A program made the translations under genes and the position numbers. A stretch of DNA of 64,000 bases from Phanerochaete sordida. Taxonomy: Eukaryota > Basidiomycota > Agaricomycetes > Polyporales > Phanerochaetaceae. Positions 10,741-21,280 of this stretch are shown here, piece by piece. The notes below the pieces were generated by a model. It was not told the origin of the DNA. It saw only the letters and a list, made by a program, of their open reading frames with translations, and did no database searches. Each line of letters opens with the position of its first letter. The stretch's first letter is position 1. Location: positions 310,001 to 374,000 of the forward strand of contig BPQB01000023.1 of the NCBI GenBank assembly GCA_019973155.2, written 5' to 3'.

Positions 10741-12085
10741 ATGCAACGTACAGCATCTCAGTCCTCGCAGGCAAGCTACACCATTCTTCGCATCAAGCGG
10801 AAACGAAATGAGGAACCGCTGGACGCACTAGGTATGCATGTCCAATGGGGCGTGGCCATCCGTACTGACCCTGGATGCACGACAGTCATCGAGTCTTCGC
10901 GGCGAAAGAAGACGAAGGGAAACCTCGGAGATGACGTGAGCGTGTTCCAGTTCGCGGAAACGGTAGAGCAGGATGCGTTCGAGGACGAGAAGCAGAAGCA
11001 CGATCTCGAGGTGCGCACGCCCCCGCCGCTCGCCCGCGGGCCACTTACTGACCCTGCCCCAGAGCCGAATTAGCCGTATCGCACGCGAGAACGCCCGCAA
11101 GGAGCCGCAGCCCTCGGAATCCCAACCGCCACCTAAAGCAGCGCGCCCACCGTCCCCCGCGCAGACGCGCAGCCCACGCGTGCCGCTTGCAGAGAAGCAA
11201 CCTGCGGACAAGCGATCGCCGCGCGTGCCGGCGCGGTTTGAGGACCCCTCGAAGAAGTACACGATCGTGCCGCCACAGGATCCGGGCCTGCGCTCCTTGG
11301 AGTCGGACAAGTGGGAGCGGGCGAAGAGGGGTCGGCTGATGGCACCGTACGTCCCGCCCGTTGTGGTAGTGTGACCGCCTGAGTTGACGACTCGCAGGCC
11401 AAAGGTGCATTCGTACAAGGAGCTCCAAAAGGCGACGTTCACGATGTACGACGCCATCCCCTCTTCGTCGAGTCTCGCGGGTCTCGCCTCGCCGAACCCA
11501 TCCGCGCAAGCTGGCGAGCGCATGGACGTAGACCCAGAAGTGGCCAAGTTCTTGCCCATGCTACAGGACTACTTGAAGAGTGCGCGGCGACCCCCCTTTA
11601 CTCGATCTCTGCACTCACAGCGCTATTCTAGTCAGCGGCGAAGGGTCGCCCTCTGTTACTCCTTCGGGTTCACGCGCTAGTGGCCTTGCGGGCGAAGATG
11701 ATGACTACGTCTGGGACGTGTTCTACTCGCGTCCGGCGTCATACCGGGAGCTGTATGGCGACCAGCGGAAGGCAATCGGCACCGTGTGCGTATTCCCCTC
11801 TCTCCATCCCCGCGCTTCGCCAAGCTCAGCTATGACGACAGCACTGGCCTTCCAGAGGACGACACGTACGGCTCCTCAGACGAGTCCGATGGGGACGACG
11901 AGGACGACGAGGACTCGAACGCCGAGGACTGGTACAAGAACGACTACCCCGACGAAGAGTCTGACCGGTCTGACCCGGACGACGCGAGCGACGGCTTCCA
12001 CGAGCACTCGGACTTTGATGACGTCGTGCACGAACGCGGGCAGTGGGACCTTGGAACTGAAGACGACTCATACAAGACGCTGTGA
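10741..12085 (+). CDS. IWR1: Iwr1-type RNA polymerase II nuclear import factor
   Basis: Six exons (10741-10831, 10886-11010, 11063-11346, 11398-11579, 11632-11785, 11830-12085) give about 363 aa. Iwr1 binds the Pol II active-centre cleft and carries the assembled enzyme into the nucleus with importin alpha. The family signature is clear: DDDYVWDVFYSRP near residue 250, then a Ser/Asp/Glu-rich run and SNAEDWYKNDYPDEE near residues 308-321. The N-terminus has the short ILRIKRKRNEEPLDAL segment usual for the family, with basic residues that could act in nuclear import. A Pro- and Ser-rich linker lies between. The ATG at 10741 is the first in frame; an extension to 10726 begins with TTG. The tRNA lies 150 bp upstream on the other strand. 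Confidence 0.9.
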
Positions 12086-12425
12086 ATGCAGCGGTGCGGT
12101 CCGCTGGCGCGCCTGGACGAATTTCCTTGGCATCTCGCACACCCCTGGCTTGGTTACGGTATATTATCCCCACCATTGTAATCCCCCCGGCATTTGTACA
12201 ATAGCCTTGTATATCATCACTTTTAACCCAGATTTTGCCTGATGAGCTGCAGATCTCCTGAAAGTACTTGTAAGGGCTATGGTAGTCAAACTTGAAGCTT
12301 TCAAGAGGCAGCTCACATGGCTAGGTTGGGGGCGCAGGGCATGATTCAGCAGCTTCAGCGTCAGCACTTCCTGGAGGTTCATCAGAAACAGTGTCTTGCT
12401 CAGGGTCTTCATGTTTAAGGCTCGT
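12086..12425. other. Convergent intergenic region
   Basis: 3' regions of IWR1 (plus) and the second F-box gene (minus). Nothing else seen. Confidence 0.6.
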
Positions 12426-13320
12426 TTATACAGCTTGCATGGACAAGCTCTGTGGCCGCGCCAGCTCCCCAAATCGCGCGCAGTAAGACTGCCGTATTTC
12501 TGCGATACGTTCCGGGGCGCGTTCTCCTCTGCAGACGATCCCTTCGAGCGCAGGGTTTGTCGTAAGGCGGTTCAGCGGCGCCAAGGTACGTAGGATAACG
12601 GCTGATTCGATGTGCGCCAGGTCGAACGACACCAGCTTGAGCGATGGCAAGACGACGAGCGCCCCCAGCAAACTTGAGGGGACCCAAGGATTACTGGGAC
12701 AAAAATGGACGACGTCCTGCATGCACGATGCCTTTGAGTAAGCTGCAAAATCCGCGGCGCGACGCACGCACCAGGTTCCTCCAGGTGCGCACCGCCGACT
12801 GGAGGAGCGCGTCAAGCTGGCAGCGCTTCGCGTTCCAGCCGCCGCGCCCGCCGAGCGGCGAGTACACACAGAGCACGCGCGGGTCGAGCGCAGGCACCGC
12901 GCGGCGCAGGCCCGCGAGCGAGTCCTCCGCGGCGGCGGTCGTCGCGATCGAGAGCGCGCGCAGCTGCGGCGCGGCCCTCAGGATCGTGTAGAGCGCGGGG
13001 CCGTATGCGCCGCGGAGGCGGACGGCGCGGATCGCGCGCCCGAGGCGGGGGTCGGCCGTTACGGCAGCCGCGACGGCGTGCAGCGCGCCGGAGGAGGACA
13101 GCGCGAGCGAGGCGTAGAGCAGAGGCAGGCCGATGCGGTGCCATTGCTTGCTCACGAGCAGGAACGCGGACGGCGGCGGCGAGGCGGTGCGCAGGCGGGG
13201 CTTCGTCTCAGCATCGTCTGTCTCCGTGTCGACGAGGAAGAAGTCGTCGAGGGGTATATGCAGCGCGTAGCTGAGGACGTCGTGGACGAGCTCCTCGGGC
13301 AGCCTGTGGATGGCGCCCAT
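12426..13320 (-). CDS. F-box-like protein, second paralogue
   Basis: Two exons (13320-12772 and 12716-12426, intron 55 nt) give about 279 aa. The N-terminus is collinear with the F-box gene at 2015-3243: IHRLPEELVHDVLSYALHI then FLLVSKQWHRIGLPLLYASL. The next part, AIRAVRLRGAYGPALYTIL, matches the other protein's leucine-rich strand. The acidic tail of the first paralogue is absent; this protein ends about 80 residues earlier, and no third exon was found. Presumed Skp1-binding substrate adaptor, by family knowledge only. The ATG at 13320 was chosen; the longer frame to 13404 starts with TTG. Codon use is much more GC-rich than in the paralogue. Confidence 0.7.
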
Positions 13321-13994
13321 GCTTGAAGTCTGGAGAGCTGGCAGAGGATCTATGAGTCCAAATATTGACACGATATTGTACAGGCGAACGCGCACCTTGC
13401 CCAAATAAACGTGCCCGCGCTCGAGATGACGAACGCAGAAAGCAAAACGACTTCAAAGCCCCGGAGGACGGCGCCATCGCGGGCAAGCGAGCAGATAGAC
13501 GCCGTCCTCTAGATCCCGTTCCTCAACCGTTCCTTGTCCTCTTCACTCGTCTTTCAACCATTTTCCAAGCCTTAATCGAAGCCTTTTCCCGACCCTTCAT
13601 GCGCGAGACTCCTGGGTCATAGTGGTTGCAGTATGCTGATACGAGGCCTGTCGACTGAAGCCGGAGAGGAGGACGAGTGGCGGCAGAGTACGCTGTAGGT
13701 AGGATGCAGAGAGGAGAGGCCAACAAGTACGTGTATGTCTTCGTCTCATGCTCTCTACTGCTGACTGTTAGGTCATTCAGGTCCATAGCCCATATAATTA
13801 CAAGTTGAATGATGTGCTTCCGAGAATAGTCCAAATGCAAGTACCCCCCACTCCCTGCCTGCCGCCGCGGCACGTCGAATTCGTGCGAGGATATCTGTCC
13901 AATGGCAACCACATTCCCTCGTCAGACACTACACATAAAGCCCACAGGATCCCTTCCAAGACACACCTGCGCCCTCCTCGCCTCCTCGGAACGT
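13321..13994. other. Intergenic, upstream of second F-box gene
   Basis: Contains the presumed promoter of the F-box gene and, farther on, the 3' region of the small minus-strand gene. An open frame at 13523-13912 has no family support. Confidence 0.5.
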
Positions 13995-14228
13995 CTACTT
14001 CTTCCCAATGCGCAAGATGATCTTCGGCCGCTTGCCCTCCCCCTGCTCCGTCCTCACCACCGCCCGCCTCGTGCCCCGGTCGTCGCCCGGGAGGCCCTCG
14101 TGCGCGAGGCGCCGCAGCGACGAGCGCAGCGCGGACTCGGGGTACTGCTCGTGGTTCATGTACTTCGCCATCAGCGCGGCGTGCTCCGCGTCGGGCGCAG
14201 GCGGTTCAGGCGGGGGCGCGCCGCTCAT
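13995..14228 (-). CDS. Small hypothetical basic protein
   Basis: Single open frame of 77 aa from a real ATG at 14228. The N-terminal part is Pro-rich (SGAPPPEPPAPDAEH), followed by a helix-like segment with HEQYPESALRSSLRRLAHEG and a basic C-terminus (GKRPKIILRIGKK). No signal peptide or membrane helix. I do not recognise the family. It could be a complete small gene or the first exon of a larger one; the clean stop and basic tail favour a complete gene. Third-position GC bias is like that of neighbouring genes. Confidence 0.45.
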   Translation of the reverse strand: MSGAPPPEPPAPDAEHAALMAKYMNHEQYPESALRSSLRRLAHEGLPGDDRGTRRAVVRTEQGEGKRPKIILRIGKK

Positions 14229-14683
14229 GCTGCGGCATGTGGTGGGCGCGGGTGGTGGTGGTGGGGAGAGAGAAGGTAGGGTGGGAGGCGTGAGTGCGTC
14301 GCGGGCCCGTCGTGCTGTCTCATGCGGTCATTCCTTTGTTCGGTTTGGCGCTAGGGTCGTGTGTACGGAGGTTCGGCTCCCGTGCCAGAGCAGTGGGGTC
14401 TCTCCGCCGTGACTTGGCCTCTTGCGGGGACCGTTCAAAGGAGGGTGAGAAGGCATTCAATCCTCGACATTCTGTCCTCTTTGCCGACCACGCAGCCACC
14501 CAACCATCGTTCGGCTGTCTCAGATGACGTCGAATGACGCACCCAGTCTATGAAGATCGGTTTGTGGCGTACGCGTCCGCCCAAGCGCGCTCCGAACACT
14601 GCTCGTCGCGTTGAAACGTTTCAATGCCAAGTGCATATATGCGAAAGGTTTTGGTAACATTGACTATGCTCCGTCAAGCACGC
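14229..14683. other. Intergenic
   Basis: Upstream of the small basic-protein gene and downstream of AKR copy A. It holds a TGACGTC element near 14524, resembling a CRE half-site or more. No gene seen. Confidence 0.5.
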
Positions 14684-15872
14684 TCATTGCCAGTACTTCA
14701 CAGCGACACCCTTGACCTTTCTCCAGGTCTCCTCACATGCCTCGACCACAGCCTCAGGCAACGGCCCTTTCTCACTGTCATACATCATCAGCTCGGACAT
14801 CCACCCGGCAGCAAATGCGACGCACCAGTCCCTCAAGGTCATCTGCAGCTGCTCCTCCTTGCTCGCCGCGACGATGATCCCATGGTCGCCCGGGCGCAGC
14901 ATGCTATGCCACTGCAGCCAGCGGAGCGCGACCTCGTTGAGCGTGAGCCCGTGCGCCGTCACAACCTCGAGGAGCTCCGCGACGGCGGGCGCCATGGGGA
15001 AGTAGCGGCTCGTGTAGAACCACGAATACTTATTGCTGGCGTCGAACTTCGCGAGCGCGCCGGCGTTCTGCGCGCCGGGCACGAAGAAGCGGTCCGAGAG
15101 GTACCCGCCCGCGAGCGGCGTGAACGCGGCGAACCTGATTCCGAACTTGCGCAGGCACGCGAAGAGCTCGTCCTCGACGCGCCGGTCGAGCAGGTTGTAG
15201 ATGCCCTCGTACACGCGCGGCGCGACGAACCCGCGCCGCGCGCAGATGCCGACGACCTCCGCGACCTCCCACGCCATGTAGTTGCTCAGGCCGAGCTCCT
15301 CGCTGCGCCCGCGTCAGCGTCAGCGCGCGCAGCCGGGCGGGGCGCGGGGGACGTACAAGTAGCCGGCCCTGTGCAGCGCGTCGAGCGCCGCGAGCGTCTC
15401 CTCGAACGGCACGCTGCGGTCGGGCGCGTGCAGGTACAGCACGCGGATCTTCTTGCCGTTCAGCGCGGCGCGCGACGCGTCGAGCGAGGCCCTGATCTTC
15501 TCCGGCGCGTGGCCCCACGGCGCCATCGGCGCGACCTTCGTGTCGACGCGCGCGACGCCGCGGAGGTCCAGCGTGCCGAGCACCTGCGGCCGCGGCGCGT
15601 CAGACGTCTGCTTGCATGAGCTTGCATGAGGGGTGCGGGGCGCGCACCTGCTCGGACGAGCCGCCGCAGTAGATGCGCGACGTGTCGATGCCGGCGTGCC
15701 CGTGCGCGAGCATGAGGTCGACGAACGCCTGCGCGAGCGCGGGGTCCGCGACGCGCGGGTTGAACTCTGCCGCGCCGATCTGCGCTGCACCCTGCGCAAC
15801 GCCGTCAACGCCCCGAGCCTCTTAATGTACCGAGTCCGCACGTACGAGGACCAAGGGAATTCGCGCGGGCAT
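14684..15872 (-). CDS. Aldo-keto reductase (AKR7-like), copy A
   Basis: Exons 15872-15846, 15791-15648, 15583-15357, and 15302-14826 plus 14774-14684 give about 321 aa. NADPH-dependent reduction of aldehydes or ketones is expected in the cytosol. The catalytic tetrad is intact: Asp and Tyr in GIDTSRIY, Lys in RVDTK, His in LYLHAPD. Cofactor-site residues are seen in ELGLSNY and in IIVAASKEEQL. The YEGIYNLLDRRVEDELFACL segment and following residues match the AKR7 aflatoxin-aldehyde-reductase group. The last intron (14825-14775, 51 nt) is in frame and stop-free, so retention would add 17 residues. The 9-codon first exon MPARIPLVL is shared by the array. First of six tandem copies; substrate unknown. 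Confidence 0.85.
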
Positions 15873-15942
15873 CCTGTGTTCAAGCTGTTCCGGAGGCGGG
15901 TGTCCGAGGTTAGCTGCCCCCACAGCGTCCAGCCGCCGCCCC

Positions 15943-15948
15943 TTATAT
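15943..15948 (-). promoter_or_regulatory. TATA box of AKR copy A
   Basis: TATA-like motif about 70 bp upstream of the ATG, in the position seen in all six AKR copies. Confidence 0.5.
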
Positions 15949-16406
15949 GCGGCCGCAGCCCATGTCCTGCGCAAGCGCAGGATGCGCCACGCTCGGCCGC
16001 CCCGCCCGTGGCGTCATGAGATTGACATAAATCTCCCACCAGATAGGCGCGCACGCCGCAGGTGCCTGCGCCCGCCGCTTCTGGACGCCCTCGGGGCGTC
16101 GCCTAGCAGGCGCGGCGCGCGCGAGGATCGGTGGCGTGTACGTTCACGAGGGCCCACGCGCGGCCCAGAGCGCGGGTGATGGGAGAATCAGGCCCGGGAC
16201 GTACATATTAAAGGCGCGTATGTCGCGGGCGGCGGCTTGGGCGTGTGGCGCATGGGCTGCGAGGCCCGGGTGGACGGATGGTGCGTTGTTGGTGGTGTTG
16301 GGCAAGCGTTCTCGTGACCGGGCTGTCGCGATGCGACGCAAGGGGGGACATATTGCAGCAATCGGATTGTGTACGTCAAAGTCTCTGCCGTACTCTGCTT
16401 ACGAGA
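15949..16406. other. Intergenic between AKR copies A and B
   Basis: Promoter of copy A and 3' region of copy B. Nothing else supported. Confidence 0.6.
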
Positions 16407-17573
16407 CTACAGCCAGTACGGTTTCGCCAGCGCCTTCGACTTCCTCCAAGCTTCCTCGCAGGCCTCTACCACCGCCTCAGGCAAAGGTCCCTTGTCGCTA
16501 GAAAGACCCTGGAGATCAGCCCTGTCGTATCGCGATGACTGTGCAACCCACCAATCCGCAACACTGCCCTCCACCTGTTCCAAACGGCTCGCGGCCATGA
16601 CGATCCCATGGTCTCCAGGGCGCAGCATACTGTGCCACTCGAGCCAACGGTACGCGACCTCCGTCAAAGTGAGCCCATGCGCCTTCACGACGCCGAGCAG
16701 CTCCGCGACGGCGGCCGCCATGGGATAGTAGCGGTCCTGGTACCACGACGGCGTGTAGCGCAGGTCGAACTTCTGCAGCGGCACGTCGCCGCCGGGCGCG
16801 GGCACGAAGAAGCGGTCCGTGAGGAAGCCGCCCGCGAGCGGCGAGTACGCGGCGTACGCGATGCCGTGCTTGCGCAGGCACGGGAAGAGCTCGTCCTCGA
16901 CGCGCCGGTCGAGCAGGTTGTACACGCCCTGGTACACCGTCGGCGGCACGAAGCCGCGGCGCGCGCAGATGCCCGCGATCTCCGCGACCTCCCACGCCAT
17001 GTAGTTGCTCAGGCCGAGCTGCTCGCTGAGCGCGCGTCAGCGCGCGGCGCGGGCGGGGCGCGGGGGACGTACAAGTGGCCGGCCTTGTGCAGCGCGTCGG
17101 CGGCCGCGAGCGTGTCCTCGAAGGGCACGCTGCGGTCGGGCGCGTGCAGGTAGAACACGCGGATCTTGTGCCCGCCGAGCGTGTCGCGCGACGTCGTGAA
17201 CAGCTCCTGCAGCCGCGCGGGCGCGTGGTCGCCCGGCTGCTGCGGGTGCACCTTCGTGTCGACGCGGGCCTTGCCGCGGAAGTCGAGCTGCGCGATCAGC
17301 TGCACCGGCGTGAGAAGGCGCGTCTGCGACGAGGGCGGAGGGGCGCACCTTCTCGGAGGAGCCCTTGCAGTAGATGCGCGAGGTGTCGACGCCGATGTGG
17401 CCGTGCTCGACCATGTAGTCGAGGAACTGTTGCGCGACGGCTGGGTCTGTCACCCGTCCACGCTTGTCTGCGTCGCCAAAGTCTCCGCCGCCCTAGCCAC
17501 CGCGTTGAGAACGCGGTCTCGCGGTCTGACCTGGCTATATGCGCACCAAGATGAGAGGAATGCGTGCAGGCAT
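16407..17573 (-). CDS. Aldo-keto reductase (AKR7-like), copy B
   Basis: Exons 17573-17547, 17492-17349, 17299-17073 and 17025-16407, the last containing a 54-nt in-frame intron at the position conserved in the array. Product about 320 aa. Catalytic residues: GVDTSRIY, RVDTK, FYLHAPD; cofactor motif QLGLSNY. Exons 2 and 3 have the same lengths (144 and 227 nt) as in the other copies. The start of exon 2 differs: the usual GAAQ/GAGQ motif is replaced by GGGDFGDADKRGR, which may affect the first strand. Tandem neighbour of copies A and C, same strand. Reduction of aldehydes with NADPH is expected from the family. Confidence 0.85.
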
Positions 17574-17653
17574 GGTCGTGGCGTCTGGTGTATGCTGATA
17601 TGTTGCGGGTATGCTGCTTGCACGGTGCTTGCACGAAGATAGCTCGTCAACGG

Positions 17654-17661
17654 TATATATA
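17654..17661 (-). promoter_or_regulatory. TATA box of AKR copy B
   Basis: TATATATA about 80 bp upstream of the ATG of copy B. Confidence 0.6.
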
Positions 17662-18090
17662 CTGCGACGCGGTCACACTCGGAGTGCTCGAGCGAAAGAA
17701 GAAGCCAGAGTCAGGACGTCGTTCGCATCTGATGCAGCGCGGGCCCGCAGAGCCGATTACCGCACAGCCAATCACATCGCACGACGCACTCGATGTCGAG
17801 TCACCGTGGCCACACAATTTATCCCAGTGTTGTACATAGCACGTTGTGATGGCGACCTTCGCGGAAGTCGTCGAGAGAAGAGCGATGCCTGGGCGAGACC
17901 GCCAACGCCGCGACGCGAACGCGGAGCTCTAGCTCGGTATTTCGGAGTCGTACCCTCCACCTCCTTTCAACTGTCTTCGCAGGCCTGAACAGCGGTTTCA
18001 GAGAGCGGACATGCCACGGATTCAGACGAAGGGTATCGCGCTGCGCAGATAAATGTCGATAGAATACAAGCACGGCTACGCTACCTGATG
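17662..18090. other. Intergenic between AKR copies B and C
   Basis: Upstream of copy B and 3' of copy C. No gene seen. Confidence 0.6.
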
Positions 18091-19293
18091 TTAGACCCAA
18101 TAATTTGGAGCATCGCCTTTGACTTTCCCCCAAGCGTCCTCGCACGCCTGCGCAACAGCTTCTGGCAGAGGGCCCTTTTCGCTGAGACGTTCGCCGATGT
18201 CAGCTGACTCCCGCACTCACGACACATTCGGAAAGTACTCACCAGTCCGTCAAATTCGCCTCAAGCTGCGCGCCACTGTCGGCCGCGACAATCACCCCGT
18301 GGTCGTCCGGCCGCAGCATGCTGTGCCACTGGAGCCAGCGCAGCGCGACCTCGGCGAGCGGCAGCCCGTGCGCCTGCACGACCTGCAGCAGCTCCGCGAC
18401 CGCAGTGGTGATCGCCGGGCGCATGTAGCGCTCAGTATAATAGCTCGCGACGTAGCTACGGGCGGGGCTGAAGTTCGGCGGGGCGGCGGCCGCGGAGGAG
18501 TCGGTGAGGAGCCCGCCAGCGAGCGGGCAGAACGCCGCGAAGCGGATGTGCAGCTTGCGCAGGCACGGGAGGAGCTCGGCTTCGATCTGGCGGTCGACGA
18601 TGTTGTAGCCGCCTTCGTAGACCGTCGGCGGGACGAAGCCGTGCTGGGCGCAGAGCCCTGCGATCTCGGCGACTTCCCAGGCCATGAAGTTGCTCAGGCC
18701 GAATTCTTCGCTGGAGGGAGGATGGGATGGTGAGAGGAGCTCGCGAGCTCAGCGAAGTGCGCACAAGCCTCCGTATTTCCAGATGTCGGTCAGACCTTGC
18801 AGGGTGTCTTCGAAGGGCACGCTGCGGTCTGGAGTGTGCAGGTAGAGCACTCGGATCTTCTTCCCGTTCAGCGCAGCCACGCACTCCTTGAACTGCTCCT
18901 TGATCCTTGCCGCAGAAAAATCTCCCGGGTTCAGCGCCCGGATTTTGGTGTCGACCCGAGCGACATCTCGAAAGTCGAGTGTGCCGATGAGCTGCAGCGA
19001 GTGGATGCATCGGGTACTGATCAGCGCGATGATCTACACAGGCACGCAGATGCACGTCGCTCATACCTCCTCTGATGTGCCCTGGCCGTAGATACGAGCC
19101 GTGTCGATGCCGATGTGCCCGTGCTTGAGCATGATGTCGACAAGCTCTTGCACGACTGTCTTGTCAGACACTCGGCCCCCAGACTCGGGCGCGCCAAGTT
19201 GTGCTGTCCCCTGTCGTGCCCAGCAATCTGTCAAGAATTTCTGGGTGCCGGCACTACGTTGGTGCTTACCAGAAGTATTGGGATGTGCGACAT
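18091..19293 (-). CDS. Aldo-keto reductase (AKR7-like), copy C
   Basis: Exons 19293-19270, 19210-19067, 18991-18765, 18710-18243 and 18181-18091 give about 317 aa. The first exon is one codon shorter (MSHIPILL). Tetrad intact: GIDTARIY, RVDTK, LYLHTPD. Cofactor motif EFGLSNF. Exon 2 (144 nt) and exon 3 (227 nt) keep the array lengths, and the last intron is 61 nt, not a multiple of three, unlike copies A and B. A residue gap shortens the loop before SSAAAAPPNFSPARS. It ends NYWV, near the APxYW ends of copies A and B and unlike the YFF ends of D-F, so A-C and D-F form two subgroups. Confidence 0.85.
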
Positions 19294-19355
19294 TGTTGCA
19301 GACAGAGCGGTCAACGAGTGACAGCTGGGATGTTCGTGGGAGGATGAGCTTGCTT

Positions 19356-19363
19356 TATATATA
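19356..19363 (-). promoter_or_regulatory. TATA box of AKR copy C
   Basis: TATATATA about 65 bp upstream of the ATG of copy C. Confidence 0.6.
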
Positions 19364-20008
19364 GCGCTTCGATTACGGTTTGATGTCATAGCTAAGCTGG
19401 TGTCGCGGCGGTGGGCTGCCGAGCTTGAGCTTGGACATTTAAATAGGCACAACTACACCCGCACCTCGCGTCTTGGACACCCAGGAGTGGAGGTGGGAGC
19501 CAACAAAACAATGTCGCGAGGTGCGCCCACCTGGATGTGTGATTGAAACGCTAGCAACCCGTGTGGAATACGGCAACGGCGAAACGAGAATCAACGCCGA
19601 CCACGCCGACTGCTGCGCCAAATATTGCTGGTCACCTGGTCGTGCCGTGGAGGCGGCATGGTCGGGCACGCCTGGGCTCACCGAGCCAGGCATGGATGTG
19701 TGAGAAACCTGGCGAGATGAGCTGGGATATATTTTGAGGCCAATATGTGACGTTACAGCACGTACGAAAATGCGCACCGTGCTCGTCGTCGTTTCAGACG
19801 TGGCGGCTTGGCACGAAAGTCGTTCTGAGCCGTTGAAACTCCGACAGCCTTGTGGCGTCCCACACGAAACGACCAGCAACTGGCAGCTGGGCACGAGTCT
19901 GACGCGAAACGTATCAAGGCAGGCGAAGTGACGATTGTACTGCTCTCATTATGCTCAAACCAAATCACCTGAGAGCTATCCAGTGTAGCTAAATCATTGG
20001 AGAAGAAA
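19364..20008. other. Intergenic between AKR copies C and D
   Basis: The part from about 19820 begins the duplicated unit shared with the 22.9-23.0 kb region (shared AACTCCGACAGC and GAGTCTG(A/G)CGCGAAA stretches). No gene seen. Confidence 0.6.
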
Positions 20009-21192
20009 TCAGAAGAAATATTGGTGCGAGATTGCGCCCTTCGTCTTCTTCCAAGCGTCCTCGCACGCCTGCACGACGGGCTCGGGCAGAGGGCCCTTCG
20101 CGCTACACGGAACCGTGATCAGAGACTAAATCGAAGCTACAGAATGCTAGTTCGCTCACCTGTCCGCGATGGCGGTACGAAGCTGCTCTGTCTTGCTCAC
20201 AGCGACGATGACGCCGAGGTCCCCAGGCTGGAGCTTGCTGTGCCACTGGAGCCAGCGGAGGCCGACCTCGGTGAGCGTCAACCCATGCGCCTTCGCGACC
20301 TCCTTGAGCTCCGCGACGGCGGGCGCGGCGGGGTAGTAGCGGCTCGTGTAGAACGTCGCGAACGCCCAGCTCGGGTCGAACTTCGAGAGGGAGTGCTCCG
20401 TGCCCGGCACGAAGAAGCGCTCGGTGAGGTACCCGCCCGCGAGCGGCGTGTACGCGGCGTACCGGATGCCGAACTTGCGCAGGCACGGGAAGAGCTCGTC
20501 CTCGGTGAGCCGGTCGAGCAGGTTGTACACGCCCTCGTACACCGTCGGCGGCACGAAGCCGCGCCGCGCGCAGATGCCGACGACCTCGGCGACCTCCCAG
20601 GAGGCGAAGTTGCTCAGGCCGAATTCCTCGCTGTGTGGCGCGACGTCAAAAACGGGCATGCGTGTCAGATGGAACGGGCGACGTACAAGCCTCCGGCTTT
20701 GTGGATTTTGTCGATGGCCTCGAGAGTCTTCTCGAAGGAAACGGTGCGGTCGGGCTTGTGCAGGTAGTAGACACGGATCTTGTTGCCGTTGAGCGCCCTC
20801 ACGGTGGCCTCGAAGGTCTCCTTGATTTTCTCCGGGGCGTGATCGCCATCGTGCGTCGGAAAGTTCTTCGTGTCGATACGCGCAATGCCTCTGAGGTTCA
20901 GGCTTCCGAGCAGCTAGGTAGAAATGTGAGCTGGGATCAAAGGCCGTACAGAATTGTACCGACCTCCTCGGACGTTCCGTCGCAGTAGTAACGAGAGGTG
21001 TCGATACCGACGTGCCCTTGCTCGACCAATGTGTCTATGAACTCTTGCACGAGAGCCGGGTCAGAAACCCGAATATTACTGGTGTTTGGCTTCCCGAGCT
21101 GGCCAGCTCCCTGTTGTCGAGACACGTTAGCTTGCACCATCTGATATCTCGGGTCATCGACGCACCAGGATGATGGGGATGCGAGTAGACAT
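20009..21192 (-). CDS. Aldo-keto reductase (AKR7-like), copy D
   Basis: Exons about 21192-21166, then exon 2 ending 20964, 20913-20687, 20630-20160 and 20102-20009; about 320 aa. First exon MSTRIPIIL. Tetrad intact: GIDTSRYY, RIDTK, YYLHKPD. EFGLSNF cofactor motif, and VIVAVSKTEQL in the C-terminal cofactor-binding region. The protein ends ISHQYFF. Nearest relative is copy E, with which it shares a 3.1-kb duplication. The C-terminal exon is separated by a 57-nt intron after IAD, giving SAKGPLPEP. Expected activity: NADPH-dependent aldehyde reduction in the cytosol. Confidence 0.87.
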
Positions 21193-21270
21193 TGCGAGAG
21201 ACTGGTGTGGCTGATGTATTCGAGGAAGGGATGGGAAGGGCGGTGAGAGCCATTCAGCGGTAGTGCTGGG

Positions 21271-21280
21271 TTATATCTCT
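21271..21280 (-). promoter_or_regulatory. TATA-like element of AKR copy D
   Basis: TTATATCTCT on the plus strand, about 80 bp upstream of the ATG, identical in copy E. Confidence 0.45.
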
